Below, in pieces: positions 49,547 through 60,581 of a stretch of 64,000 nucleotides of DNA; within the stretch, counting starts at the first letter, position 1; each line of letters opens with the position of its first letter. The translations under genes and the position numbers were made by a program. The notes under the pieces are model-generated. The model saw only the letters and a program-made list of their open reading frames with translations. It did no database searches and had not been told where the DNA came from. The stretch covers positions 1-64,000 of the forward strand of contig JASANH010001034.1 in assembly GCA_030248295.1 (NCBI GenBank), written 5' to 3'. Source of the DNA: Mesodorylaimus sp. YZB2_4 (lineage: Eukaryota > Nematoda > Enoplea > Dorylaimida > Dorylaimidae).

Positions 49547-50568
49547 ACGTGCCAATTCAGTGTCCTACACCAGAATAGCACACCGATCATCAAGTGCAAG
49601 TGACCGGACAGACTGCAGGAAGAAAATAAACGCTCAGATCGGGCAGAGTATTTTGGCAAGGAGAGACAGACACCCTTTCGGGGGACCTCCTCCAAGGCCG
49701 CATATTGTTATGTATTGATGTAATGTTGTTGTTCGAGCAAACGTGACAGATCTTCTTCGCGCTCGTACCGGCGGGTTTGGGCTGATCTTACAAGCGAGCG
49801 GTCCAAGGTCTTCAATAGCCTAAGCCTGGTAGAAAGGCTTATTCCTGCAGAGTATCGATCACTAAGACCCCGATTCCTCAACAAGCCCCTCAGGCGTGTT
49901 CTCCATGCCTCCCAAGGATGCGTGCAACTCTGTGCAATCATACACTAGCCTGGCTGCTGGCCGAATACACCCGGTCCTAAGATGCCTACGCTGACGAACA
50001 GTTCCACAGTCGGTGGCGCAGTAAAGACTTCTGTCAACACCAGAGGATCCTTTACGAAGCACAACAAAGCACGACCATGTCTCAACAGTTCTCGATCTTA
50101 CCCACAGACAAATCCGCAGACAAACCAAGCACCTGCACTGGAGTCAGCTCCTGAATTTTTCCATTATGAACCGTAGGAAACGACGACCGCAGAGGCCCTT
50201 CGAGAGTGCTAATCGAAGTCCCTGGCGGGCGCCTGGCCTGCCCCACGGTTTTGCCAATGGGGTGGACAACACAGGGGGTGGCTCCCCACAAATTCAGAAC
50301 AAAACAGATGGAACCGAATCGAGTGAAAACAAGCAAGGGAGAGCCCCGATCTCTCCTGGCGGCCTGCTCTTATACCGCCCTGGCTCCTCCTCACCGAGCC
50401 AACTGCCCAAGCCACGCCCCCAAGAATTTGAGGCGCCCCCAAGCGGAAATGGTCACAACAATATCCATAGTGGCTTGATTGCCTTCATGGAGCTCACATG
50501 TTGCTGACATTTTGTGGGCCGAAGCCCGTTTTTGCGTATAGCCGGCCAGAAGTCAACCTTCTACACCA
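49547..50568. other. GC-richer segment enclosed by direct repeats
   Basis: 1,022 bp lie between the two 206-bp repeats, GC-richer than the flanks. Minus-strand frames (49708-49941, 49862-50128) and a plus-strand frame (50166-50507) are open for 77-113 codons, but I recognise no gag, reverse transcriptase, integrase or transposase motif. The arrangement resembles a small non-autonomous retroelement (TRIM-like) or a local segmental duplication. 'tgg' directly follows the repeat in minus orientation at 50568-50566, as a tRNA primer site would, but there is no polypurine tract. Confidence 0.4.
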
Positions 50569-50774
50569 CCGTACCGTAAGGTGCATTGAATTCACCCAGT
50601 GAGCAAGCGTCTCTTCTTGCGCTTCTTTAATAGGAGTCCCACCTGCTGTCTGGTGTACCTTATCTCCTCGAAGTCGCAAGGAGGCCAGGAAATTAGCTTA
50701 CATGTCATCTACGGTATACAGCACTGCATGTACCTGTTCCTTGCATGATGACGAGAGAGTCTGGCGGAATCAAA
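50569..50774 (+). repeat. 206-bp direct repeat, copy 2
   Basis: Partner of 49341-49546; only three substitutions separate them. Such near-identity implies recent duplication or gene conversion, because unconstrained intergenic DNA in this window otherwise shows no such matches. Confidence 0.9.
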
Positions 50775-53087
50775 GCCGGCCGGCCGGTCTGTAAGCAGGG
50801 CTGTGCGGAGACCGGCATACACAGCAAGGGCGAGGGCATCCTGGTCAGGATACCGGCTTCCTCGGACGACGGCGGGCGGGTTTTGAACACTGCCAGCATT
50901 GGACAGCCGATACAGCCGACAGCCGGTACTGGGTGAGTCAACCACGGCCTGGCGTGCAAGGTCAGCCAGGGTTTATGGTTCGCAAACCGACCTCCGTCAC
51001 CGGACGAGTCCAGCCTCTCGCTCTCAAGCAATACGGAGAGACGAATGCCGAACCGGTGCACCACCGCGGCCTGCTTTCTTCTACAGCTTTCGAACATGCA
51101 CGTTCCATTTTATCATTAGATTTACGTTTCCTATCTTTGTGATAGTTGATGCGAATTATACAACAATCAATAAACATCGCGACGAAACCTCGTCGTCTCA
51201 TGTTTCAGTGCTTGGTATCTTAGCCTCCTGGCGCTCTTTTCATGGTAACTACCCGAACTGATGAGGTGCGTCTCAATTTCGAGCTACTGCCTCTATAGTG
51301 AGTTCGATGGAAATTTTTTTACTGTCACGGGGCATACGTGGCTTATGTCCGATACGCAACTACAGTCCTTGCTGAAGGAACAAAAAATTTCCCAGTTGAG
51401 AGTGTTGAGCAATTAGCCTGTAGATGACAGAAGTTATCACACCATAGTTCAGTTTACACAAATCATCCTACAGTATCCTCGACGAGAAAATTTATATAAC
51501 GCTCACTCATTTTCAAAATGTATTTCGGGACTTGATGGTGGAGTTTTGGCCAGCTGGTTCAACCTTATGTAGTTGGCACAGAGGTACGTAGTTTACCCAT
51601 ACACGCCCTAACGTACGGTTTATGGCCATATGACATGAATTCTTCAAGGGTCAACAGAATTTGTGTAGTTGTGAATTCGGGCAGCACTCAATACTGCATG
51701 TACAGTATCAGCTCGACATCTGCAGCATAGTCTGTAGAGCGCGGGCACCCAACGCAGGGTAGCTGGTAAATCAGCCTGTAGGCCCTGGCTAATGGAACGT
51801 CAAATGCCTTCGACCAGCATGGCATCAGTAATTAGGGCTCGCAGAGATTTTGTGAAACGCAATAATTTGAAACTAAAAGTGCCTGCATAAACAAATCTAC
51901 TGACTAATGGAGACATGAGCAACATCACTTGATCAGTCAAGACCACGTTTTCAAGCAGAGGCTTACATAATCCGAATAGCCTGGACACGTGGGGATTATA
52001 AATGGAGGAGACCCGCGTGCACGTGAAGGGCTCATAGGGGAAGGCATGCACCTCATTTTTAGATCAGACATTCTGTGGACGACACCCTCAGTGATCCGTC
52101 GATGAGAGCCAGTCATGGCATGAATCTGATCAAGCCAATGGATCAAGGTGGATCTGATCAAGCCAAAGCTATATAGCGACACTCGAGCCTCCCCCAGTTA
52201 ACTTCTAATAACCTACTCGTAAATGCTTGCTTGCTTGCCTTCCTAGAAGCTGGGTTGAAGATAAATTTCTAGTTTTTTCGAGACCCATCTACTAGCATGT
52301 GCATCGTACATGCTCCATCAGGTATACGTATTACAAACAGGAGACCAGGGGGGGTGGGGGGGAGGATATGGCATACCTAGGCCACAGCCGCTAAATCTGA
52401 ATCAGCATTTGCATAAGTCGACAAGTTTTTGTACTCCATCCCTGACGTGAGTGCGTTTTTAATGCTTTGAGAGAATATGATGACGAAGTGAGACATTGAT
52501 TTTCATGTGAGATGTTTTGTTTATTTATAATAATGATGGTTCAATTCAGTTCACACTGGTTTATCGCTTGCCCACGCATCACGGTTTCAGATAAATGCTT
52601 GAAACATTTTTAAAAACTCAGATTTTGGGTCAATTCGGATTCCCGACGCACATCCTCAGATGCATCTAGGATTTATGGTGAATAGTCGTGATCAAGTTGG
52701 TATGATCGCCGGTTTCCACGCTGAGTGAGCTGGGCTCGAAACAGTGGTAGCAGCACCCAGCTGGCGAGTTGACCATGAGAGAGACTGTATTGCTAATCTT
52801 GAGGGCGGCCTAGAGAGATGACCGACAACAAAATCATCATCGCTTTGTGTGGCTATAGCTGAGGCTGATCGTGGGCATAGAGTGATACTCGGCTAGCAGT
52901 ATCTACGCATTTGACTCTGCTGTCAATTACTACGGCCTACTTCCTTGACGTGTCGCTGTCCTTGGTTGCCGCGGAAGCATCAAAAAGTTCCCATCAAGCT
53001 CGCTTCAGAGTAGCAGATCGAACTTAAGACGTACCAACACCACAAAGGGTACAACCCAGCATGCATGTGTCTCTCGACCCACCAAAC
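50775..53087. other. Intergenic, no gene recognised
   Basis: The first 300 bp are GC-rich (ccggccggccggt, ggacgacggcgggcgg) and may belong to the neighbouring repeat unit. The remainder is ordinary AT-rich intergenic DNA with no supported coding segment. Confidence 0.45.
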
Positions 53088-53472
53088 CTAGCGCTGAAAC
53101 GTCAAATCGCCTGTTTGAGAGTGCTTATCGATTTCTTGAGTCACCGCTTCGGTTTCGAATGGCCCAGTCCTGGTGGGTGTTGAGGCGCTTGCGCTTTTTG
53201 GAGTGGATTTGGCGGGGCTACTCCGGACGTGTTGTAATGTTTTTTTCAGCTCCAGCTGTAGATTGCTACTGAGTAACAACTTTTTTTCTCGTCCTCCATA
53301 CTTTTTTGTCACAGCTCCTCCACCTGGACGGCGAATCAGAGAAAAGCGAATCGAGATCCTCCACGTGTACAATATTGCCCATGCCTCTTGTGCTTGGTTG
53401 CTCCTTCGTTGACTTTAAACCTTCCAACAGTCCTGTAACTGCTATGGTCATTAAAAAATGGTCGTGTTGCAT
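53088..53472 (-). CDS. Possible small Ser/Thr-rich protein, 2 exons
   Basis: Two overlapping minus-strand frames join in phase if a 55-bp intron (53323-53269, GTGGAG...CTCAG) is removed. The exons are 53472-53324 and 53268-53088, giving 109 residues. The product starts MQHDHFLMTIAVTGLLEGLK, contains an acidic patch (VEDLDSLFSDSPS) and ends in a Lys/Ser/Thr/Pro-rich tail (SPAKSTPKSASASTPT). No family is recognised. A 55-bp intron is realistic here, since KDEL receptor intron 1 has exactly that length. The donor is weak and there is no homology support, so the model could be chance or the 3' part of a longer gene. Confidence 0.4.
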
Positions 53473-54045
53473 AGACGTTTTTGTAAATATTTTCCCTTAA
53501 CATGCGCGTTCTCGTGTATACGGGCTACTTCTACAATCAGCAGTCCTGAGTCCTATCCTGCGTCATACTGAAATGGCTGTCCTAAATTTGGGACATGTGC
53601 TAGGTGATTGTGGGAGTGGTCGTACACCTACAGTTTGCTGATCAGAAACCAACAATTCCATGCCGCTCTACCACAGCTTGTTATGCCGCCTGTAAAGTCA
53701 TAGCCTCGTGATACTTCGCCACTCTTTTCACGTTCATTCATAAAAATGGTCAAGTAGCATGCTCGCTGCGAGCCAAGTCCAGAAACCCTTGTGCTCATAC
53801 TCGCATAAATTCTGTAGATGCTGTACACAAGAGCAGCCGCCCCGCTGGACTGGTAGTGACCAGCACAACAGAAGCCTATCCTAAAAGAGTTGTAAGAGAA
53901 GCTGACGGGATATCCTGAGAAGGACAACACAGAAGCGGGCGACAAAACCCAAAACAACGAGCACGATTTCTGTTTGCCCGGTTTCAAAAATGGATTATAA
54001 AACCCACGAATGGTCAGTGTACATTACAACCGCAGGTCACCCTGC
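53473..54045. other. Spacer downstream of the lipocalin-related gene
   Basis: This contains the 3' UTR of the lipocalin-related gene. A 119-codon minus-strand frame (53987-53628) is open, with an N-terminal hydrophobic stretch, but it has no recognised motif and begins only 58 bp after the upstream stop. I do not call it a gene. Confidence 0.4.
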
Positions 54046-57000
54046 CTACCCAAACAAAATTCCATGTACAATATCAGCGGCAATATTACCCGCTGACTGT
54101 TTCTGCTTACAAAATGACCAATCACTCACGGCCACACTTCCCAGAGCATCGGTGAAGAAATTCGTGAACCCCTCCCTTTTCATGGCCTCTTCCAAATGAG
54201 GCCTGTACGTGGAATAGAATTTGTCCAGATCCTTGGCCAGTGCTATGACTGGATATTTGGCCCAGTTGGACAGAATAATGTATTCGTATTGATTGTCTGC
54301 AGCGATCGGGCCCAGGGACACGACTTGATCTGAAACAAGAGCCAGCGAGTCAGTGGGGATCTGGGGCAATTATCAGAAGGGACACTTGTGATTGAGCCCG
54401 TGACTGATTATGAGCCATATAATCATTGAATTAACACAATTGCAACCATCTGCCTGGCGGGTGAGTACCGGAAAGAATGATCGATAATCTCCCCTGGCTG
54501 GGAGACGTACACCTGTCGGGTTAATGTTTCAGCGGTAGGTAACGTTAGTCGCAAGACTTGCCTGCTCCACTCGGAGTTTGCAACCTGCCGACTTGGGTCT
54601 GTCACATTCTCCCCTACGCATGCCAGGCATGGTCGCGCAATCGGATGGTGGCATGGTGGGGGCTCAACAGGGCTCCTAGCAGTCGTGACTGTACCACTGT
54701 CATCATCATCTGTTGATAAAGCTGGGTTAGTGCCATCATTTTCTGGACACACTTTGAGCAATCGCTCACCCCAGCATTTGCAGTGACACGGCCATAGACT
54801 TACAAGGACATGGATCCGACTGAGTATAAATTGACACTTCCTCGTTCACCACGATCCCGTATCCAAAACCAATTTTGGGCGGTCCGTGCGGTGCACCATC
54901 TCGAAAATTATCGAATACAGAAAAGCTTTTGTTTCCTGTCAGACTGCCATCTGAAAAAACACCAGATTAGTGCCCTGATATTGTGGCTGGTGCTGGTCAA
55001 GGGCTGGTATTGCTTGCACGAACATACATCTTCCGTTACACCCAGAAACATCTCGTAATGGCACTGGTGCAAAATAGGTCATTGCCCCCCCACTGTTGCA
55101 CTCGCATTGTACTAATGTCCAGACCATGGGCGGCATATCCTTATGCAAGGAGGTCACCATCCCACACTGCACCGAGTCAGCAGCGGGTGCAAGTGGGTCA
55201 GAATGTTCCTTTGATGAATGATCGCAGCCACAACTCCGAATGAGACATAGCACATAAAGACAATTTGGAACACTCTGTAGTGCAAAATGTACTCTTGGGT
55301 AAAAGAGCACTTGCGGGAACAGGACACCCGTGACGAATTGATGTGCATTAGACTGTTAGGTTAGGAAGGACATGTAATGTACGAATGCCCATGACTTACA
55401 TTCCGAAGTGGCACAATATCGAGAATGTATTGCGGGCGTACTGACCACCTTGAAAGAAAGTTCAATCACACACACGTCTTACAGTTTGCACTGCTGCACT
55501 AACACCTGCCTGGTTTACTGGCTGTGCAACTGTGGATGCGCAGCTTATGCGCTTTGGCAAGAGTACAAACACAGCGTGCAGTATTTGAGCTTAGGCTTAG
55601 GCATCTGCGGGGCCTATATCGGTCTGGTACTGCGCGAGTATTTACTGCGCCTGTCTTGTGACGCACAGATGCCACATCTGTGTGGAGTCAGGGAGAATAA
55701 ACCAGCAAGCAGTGCATGCGGTGTGCGTGTGTGCGGCGTTTTAGCCAATACCAGGTGCTCAGCAAAGGCAGTCTGGCTAGATTTTGCATCTCCTCCACAC
55801 AAACTAGTGTACTCACCCAGTGCCACTTCCCCATCAGTTTTTCAGGATCGACCTTGGGTAACCGCACAAAACTCTTAAGGACGTCCTGTACACCAGGAAT
55901 GCCGCGAAAGAAGTCTTGCAAGACTGATGGCGATATTGGATTCACTAATGGAGTCCCTAAAATGAACAAGTGGGTCGATGGAAATATGATCAATTAGGAA
56001 CTGAAAGATTGTTTTGTCGGACACAACTTTGTATGAAATATGGGCAATAAGGCGACAAAATTTAAGGTTATGGAAGACCTTGGACTTATCGTTAGTGCAC
56101 ATTTTGATGACCACTCGATAGTCTGTTGGAAATGCACCTGGTCTGAATGTTAGAATCGACTGTAAGCTGTGTTCTTCCATGCTGAAATTTTCCTGGCAAA
56201 CGATCAAGGTCATGGCCATACCATTAGAAAGGGCACACCATTCACTCGATTCGTCCTCATTGCCACTGTGCCGTACCTCCAATTACTAACATCCAAAAAA
56301 GGTCATCGAATAAGGCGCATGCACTGTAACTATGCCGTAAATCCGCAATTATGTAACCAGCATTTCTGCGTGGAGGGAATCGACACTCATCCCTCGCGGG
56401 GAGGCTTAAAGCCGGTCCGTTTGATGTTTCAGCCATCCTTCCAGCTCGCCTGGAGAAAATTTCTGCTTGGAATCTTTTGTCCTACAAACTTTTGCCCCTC
56501 ATCTGCCACCACCACTGTACTCGGCACTCCGTTAGCTAGGGTTTCACAGGGGTCGGACTAACGGGGGACAAAACAAGGGGTTTATAGGATTTCAAACAGG
56601 CGCTCGTGGAGTAATGTTCCTTTTCAAAAGTACCGATCATAAGACCTCCACACTGGTTTGTACAAGCCCCTAAAAAGAACCATTTTCTTCAGCGATGGAA
56701 AAAGGATAAGGAAGGATAAAAAAGTGAAAAGAAAAACGGTGGATGCTTAGAATGGATCTTATGATTTGGTTTCCCTACCCATATCTCGCAAACACACAAG
56801 TGGTCGAATTTCATACTGTAGAATTTCAAAGGGGCCCGAGCAGAGGGCTTATAAGCGAGGGTGGATTTACAGTACTCGGATGTGCTCGCAACATTGACAG
56901 CAGGTGACTATGAGAGCGAATCTTTAAATCCAGAAGAACAACTGTGAAGATAGAATGATTGAATCCCTTACCTTTCGGCAGGCAAGCACCGACGCCAGGG

Positions 57001-57587
57001 AAACTGCCTGCTACTCCGGGGACGATCCTAGAAATAAGAAGAGTGTAGGGCGACTAGTTGGTCCGACTCATCGGCGACTCTTAAACCATTTGTTGGAAGA
57101 ATGCGACCTACAGTATGTTGCGAGTACGGCTCCTGTCACGGGTCGATAAGGCATATGTTCGGACTAACCCTGTGCTCTACTACCTCAGCATGCATAGCAC
57201 CAAACATGCACCACGTATGCAAGTGGCTTAGAAGAGCACCCTCGTCCAAGACACAACTTACGGAACTCCTTCCAAGAAGGGCACAGTGGGGAATCCGGGT
57301 GGTGCACCCTTCAAACCGGGTATGCCCAACAAGTTATTCGACTCCTTGTCTTTCGGTGGTGCTCCGACAGGGTTTCGTTGAAGGTGTGAGAAGTAGTTCA
57401 GTATGCCCAGGCCTTGACTAGCGTAGTCAGTTATGGCATCGGACCCCTGCGGATTCTTGGCTCCTGCTTGACCAAAATTGAGCCAGTCCAGGAATGGGAT
57501 GCTGCCTTGACCACGACCGAGGGGCAGTGTGGTCAAAAGGGCCCACATGGACATGTGCAATAGTCCTTGCCATCTTCGATATTCCAT
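54046..57587 (-). CDS. Secreted lipocalin-related (LPR-type) protein, 6 exons
   Basis: Coding exons in order: 57587-57262, 57027-56972, 55956-55817, 55448-55400, 54950-54804, 54329-54046. Phases agree and give 333 residues. It starts with a signal peptide (LLHMSMWALLTTLPL), followed by an unusually long Gly/Pro/Phe-rich pre-domain of about 140 residues. The lipocalin barrel begins with the GxW signature in LMGKWHW (170-172). Next come VVSTPAIHSRYC, GPPKIGFGYG and the family block YEYIILSNWAKYPVIALAKD, ending near GFTNFFTDALGSVAVSDWSFC with a disulfide-type cysteine. Nematode LPR proteins are extracellular and shape the apical matrix of narrow tubes and cuticle, probably by carrying lipids. 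Exon 4 is only 49 nt and uses an AAG acceptor. Confidence 0.85.
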
Positions 57588-58374
57588 AACAATGAGGGTG
57601 AATGATAGGTTTGCGAGCAGGGGACGATCCAGGACCAAGTGACCCAAATCCAAATCAGTTATGTCCAATCTTCGAGCCAAGGTCGATTCGACTGATCCAA
57701 TAGAGTGAACCCGGCTGGACTGGAGCGAGACTACTCACTCGCCGATGCACCACCACATCCGGCTTCGCCCGCCTGAACACCTGTTCGGAGGAAAGGACAC
57801 GAAAACAGGCGACGACAATAGCCTGAAATGGTAACAGCGGGTGGAAAGTGGTCACACGAGTTGATACATCGTCCCTTCCAGTTCATACCCTATCGCCCTC
57901 TTGTCTCTTCCCGAGGTGCCACGTCCCCACTGCCTACTCCAGCCACTACCTACACGAGTTCGTTCCCAATATTTTTCAACCGTGAGCGGGGGGTGGTAGT
58001 AGGCACGACGTGTATGCAGATTGACCCGCATTCGTTTGAAAAAAATTCCTCGTACTATTATGGTGAGTATAGGAGTACGGGCCTGGTCCCTAGTTATGCG
58101 ATACAGAAGTGTCCTTTCGAAGAAGACTGGCATGTATTTCCGGCGGAACTAGGCTGACCGTCGTGCGGATTACCAAGCGCGGATCGTTACGCAATGCCAT
58201 GTAGGGTGAGGGCCAGGGCAAAAAACGGTTCAGGATGACATGGAGATGGGTGCATGTGCGAGGGGAGGAGTAGAGCAAAGAATCTCGTGAAGGTCGAGAG
58301 GTAGCGCACATCGGCTATGTGAGACTGATCGTGTGAGCTGGATGGTGATCGTCGGCAATGACCGTGTTCCGCAA

Positions 58375-58446
58375 GCTTAACGTTAGCACGCGTGATCATG
58401 ATACCAGAAGCACAGGTTCGAATCCCACTCAAGGCTAAAGTTTTAT
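58375..58446 (+). mobile_element. tRNA-derived SINE-like fragment
   Basis: 'acaggttcgaatcccactc' (B-box) followed by 'aaggctaaagtttta' matches the tail of the copies at 24898-24991 and 58539-58625. The A-box side is eroded. Confidence 0.6.
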
Positions 58447-58538
58447 GTTTTATCTCGAATGGAAATTAGGCCTGCTTCTGTTGACTCATGAAGGTGACCA
58501 TGCAATATTGTCCTCAGGCACTTGTCGACATGCGATAT

Positions 58539-58625
58539 GCCGCAGTGCCGCGAGTCTTGATGCCATCTCGAGTGACACCCTCAAGGCTCGGGTTCGAATC
58601 CCGCTCGAGGCTAAAGTCTTTAAAG
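58539..58625 (+). mobile_element. tRNA-derived SINE-like fragment
   Basis: 'tgccgcagtgccgcgag' resembles a weak A-box. The B-box is perfect (CGGGTTCGAATCCCG) and is followed by 'ctcgaggctaaagtcttt'. It lies 160 bp from a sister copy in the same orientation. Confidence 0.6.
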
Positions 58626-59270
58626 TATGTATTCGGGTGTCTTGATTGAAAGTACATTGCACGCTTACAACACACACAGTGCAAAAATGGAGAGCCAATG
58701 CCTCTGTATAACAGTAGCGATGAAGAAAAGTTTGCACTAGGGTCTAGCAGTACTGTATTCCATCACAGTTTCGACCAAAAACAACATAAAGTAACCGTTT
58801 ATTAGTGCACAAGGTTTCAAGCTCATATCGAGTGCGTTACTGCCGCAAGAAAGGTTTAAAACTATAATTTTATAGGTTCATTAAGGCTGATTTGTTTGAA
58901 TTAGCGCCCGATCCTGCTTTACTCACTGCTTATAGCAACTTGGCAAATATACTGTAACCGGTGGGTGGTGTGCGCTCTAGCCCCTTGCCAGTCGTCTGGC
59001 GCGCTGGCTGGTCGGTCGGTAAGGTCTCGCCATCTCTTGCAATCGTATTGTTTTATTGTTTACACTGCAAATTATGACATGAAATATTTTTTGCGTTATT
59101 CCTGACTTTTGCTCATTCCGTTTCTTTTTTGTTTCCTATTGAATTATTACTAGCGTTCGGGATTCGAAGTGAGGCTCTTGTGTTGAGAGCTCAACGAATT
59201 TTTTCAAGAAATAGATATTTTATTTTTCGAAAAGGAAATTTGGCAAAATTCTAGATTTTTTCGGACAAAA

Positions 59271-60581
59271 ATGTCAAGATATTTTTTCGATACGGGCAAC
59301 CTTCGTCGCAATAGCGAACAACGATATTCTAAACGGTCGAAGAAATCGTATTCGGGAGGTGGCGGCGGCGGGTATGGGCGTTCGATTACTCCTCAGCCGC
59401 CACCGCCCGATTATCACACAAATGACATGGAAACCGATCAATTTCGTGACAGATCCCATTCGACCGGCGCCGCGTCATATTATGATCGGGATCGTGACGA
59501 GAATAAGAAACAGGAAATTCATTTGGACGATTTCGAAAATCGTCGTCGTTATGTTTCGACCGTCTTGGATCGTTATTATTCGCATCCATCAAATCAGTAT
59601 AATTCCGTGCCTTCGTCTATGCGAAAACAAATTGTCGAAACTGTTGTGGCAAATCACACTACTCGTGAACACAATCAAAAGCGACCCAGTAATAGTTTAT
59701 ATGTTGATGATTCGGTATCAGAAATTTCTTCAACCTGCGCGGTGCGTAGTGCTCGCGCGACACCGGATCCCTCATTTTATGATGAAGAATTCGACGAACA
59801 TGGATCGAGAACGTATTATCGTGAGGATTTCGACGAAGACCAACAGCAACGAAAAAATGGGAAATCAAGATTTTTTCGTAGTTCTTCAATCAGATCGTTA
59901 AAAAAATTAATGAATAAATTACGAGGCAATGGAAGTGGTGGTAATTACGGAAACGATGGGCATCATTCTCGATCGAGAACTCCTTCGAGGCCAGCCACCG
60001 ATCCTGGATTGTTTTTAACGAGCCATGATTCTGGTTTGGAAACGCCATCCGAATCTAGCGTCAATTATAATTCGACTAATTTACAAGTAGTTCGGAATCA
60101 GTCGCCCGGGCCGAATTATGAAAGCACTCAGATTCGAAGCCCATCGAATCATCGATTACCCAGCACCTCTAATCACCTGAATGGGGACAGTCTAAAAACG
60201 CCAGCTTTGATCGGAATACAAAACCATGGGAATACTTGTTACATTAATGCTGTTATTCAATGTTTATCGAATACGGATTTATTATCGGAATACTTCCTGA
60301 GTGGCCGATATTTGACCGATTTGAATAATAATCTGCGCAATGCGGATCGATACGGATCACATGGTAACGTGACGATGGCGTTGGCTGAATTCTTACGCGC
60401 TTTATGGTTCAATGCGTACACGCCCGACGTGTCGATGGCGTTCAAACGAGTGGTGGAAAGATACAGCGAACAATATCGGGGAAATCAGCAACAGGATGCT
60501 CAGGAATTCTTCTATTGGCTATCGGATCGTGTGCACGAGGATTTAAACGTGGCTGTGAAGAGGAGATATAAACTACACAAG
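59271..60581 (+). CDS. USP31/USP43-like ubiquitin-specific protease, first coding exon
   Basis: The first coding exon encodes 437 residues and ends at CACAAG|gtaagg in phase 0. The frame continues past the donor for some 68 codons as evident intron. The first 310 residues are low-complexity: Gly-rich, then Tyr/Arg/Asp/Ser-rich with a basic patch (SIRSLKKLMNKLRG). They look disordered. The catalytic domain then opens with GIQNHGNTCYINAVIQCLSN; Cys323 is the expected nucleophile, and the NHGNTC spelling is typical of USP31 and USP43. The block GNQQQDAQEFFYWLSDRVHE contains the Gln-Asp-Ala-Gln-Glu-Phe motif. The His/Asp half of the triad must lie in later exons, which I could not find before the window ends. 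It removes ubiquitin from targets; none can be named here. Confidence 0.88.

Larger units (their letters stand above)
57588..59270. other. Divergent spacer between lipocalin-related and USP genes
   Basis: It contains the promoters of both head-to-head genes and two SINE-like fragments (58375-58446 and 58539-58625). No coding exon was recognised. An 'attctag' 17 bp before the USP ATG could be a leader splice acceptor. Confidence 0.5.

Noticed and set aside
49341-50774. LTR retrotransposon
   Set aside because: Repeats lack TG...CA ends, there is no polypurine tract, and the 1-kb core shows no gag, protease, reverse transcriptase or integrase motif; kept only as a repeat pair.
53628-53987. 119-codon minus-strand frame downstream of the lipocalin-related gene
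   Set aside because: Hydrophobic start but no motif, and no splice link to the upstream gene, which already has a natural stop at 54046.
55408-55878. 156-codon plus-strand frame, Cys-rich
   Set aside because: Antisense to lipocalin-related exons 3-4 and the intron between them; cysteines come from antisense composition.
58539-58625. Possible tRNA gene
   Set aside because: The B-box is perfect but the A-box is weak and no acceptor stem or anticodon arm pairs. The shared non-tRNA tail with other loci fits a SINE better.
59359-59901. 180-codon plus-strand frame inside the USP exon
   Set aside because: Second-frame shadow of the USP reading frame, with no motif of its own.
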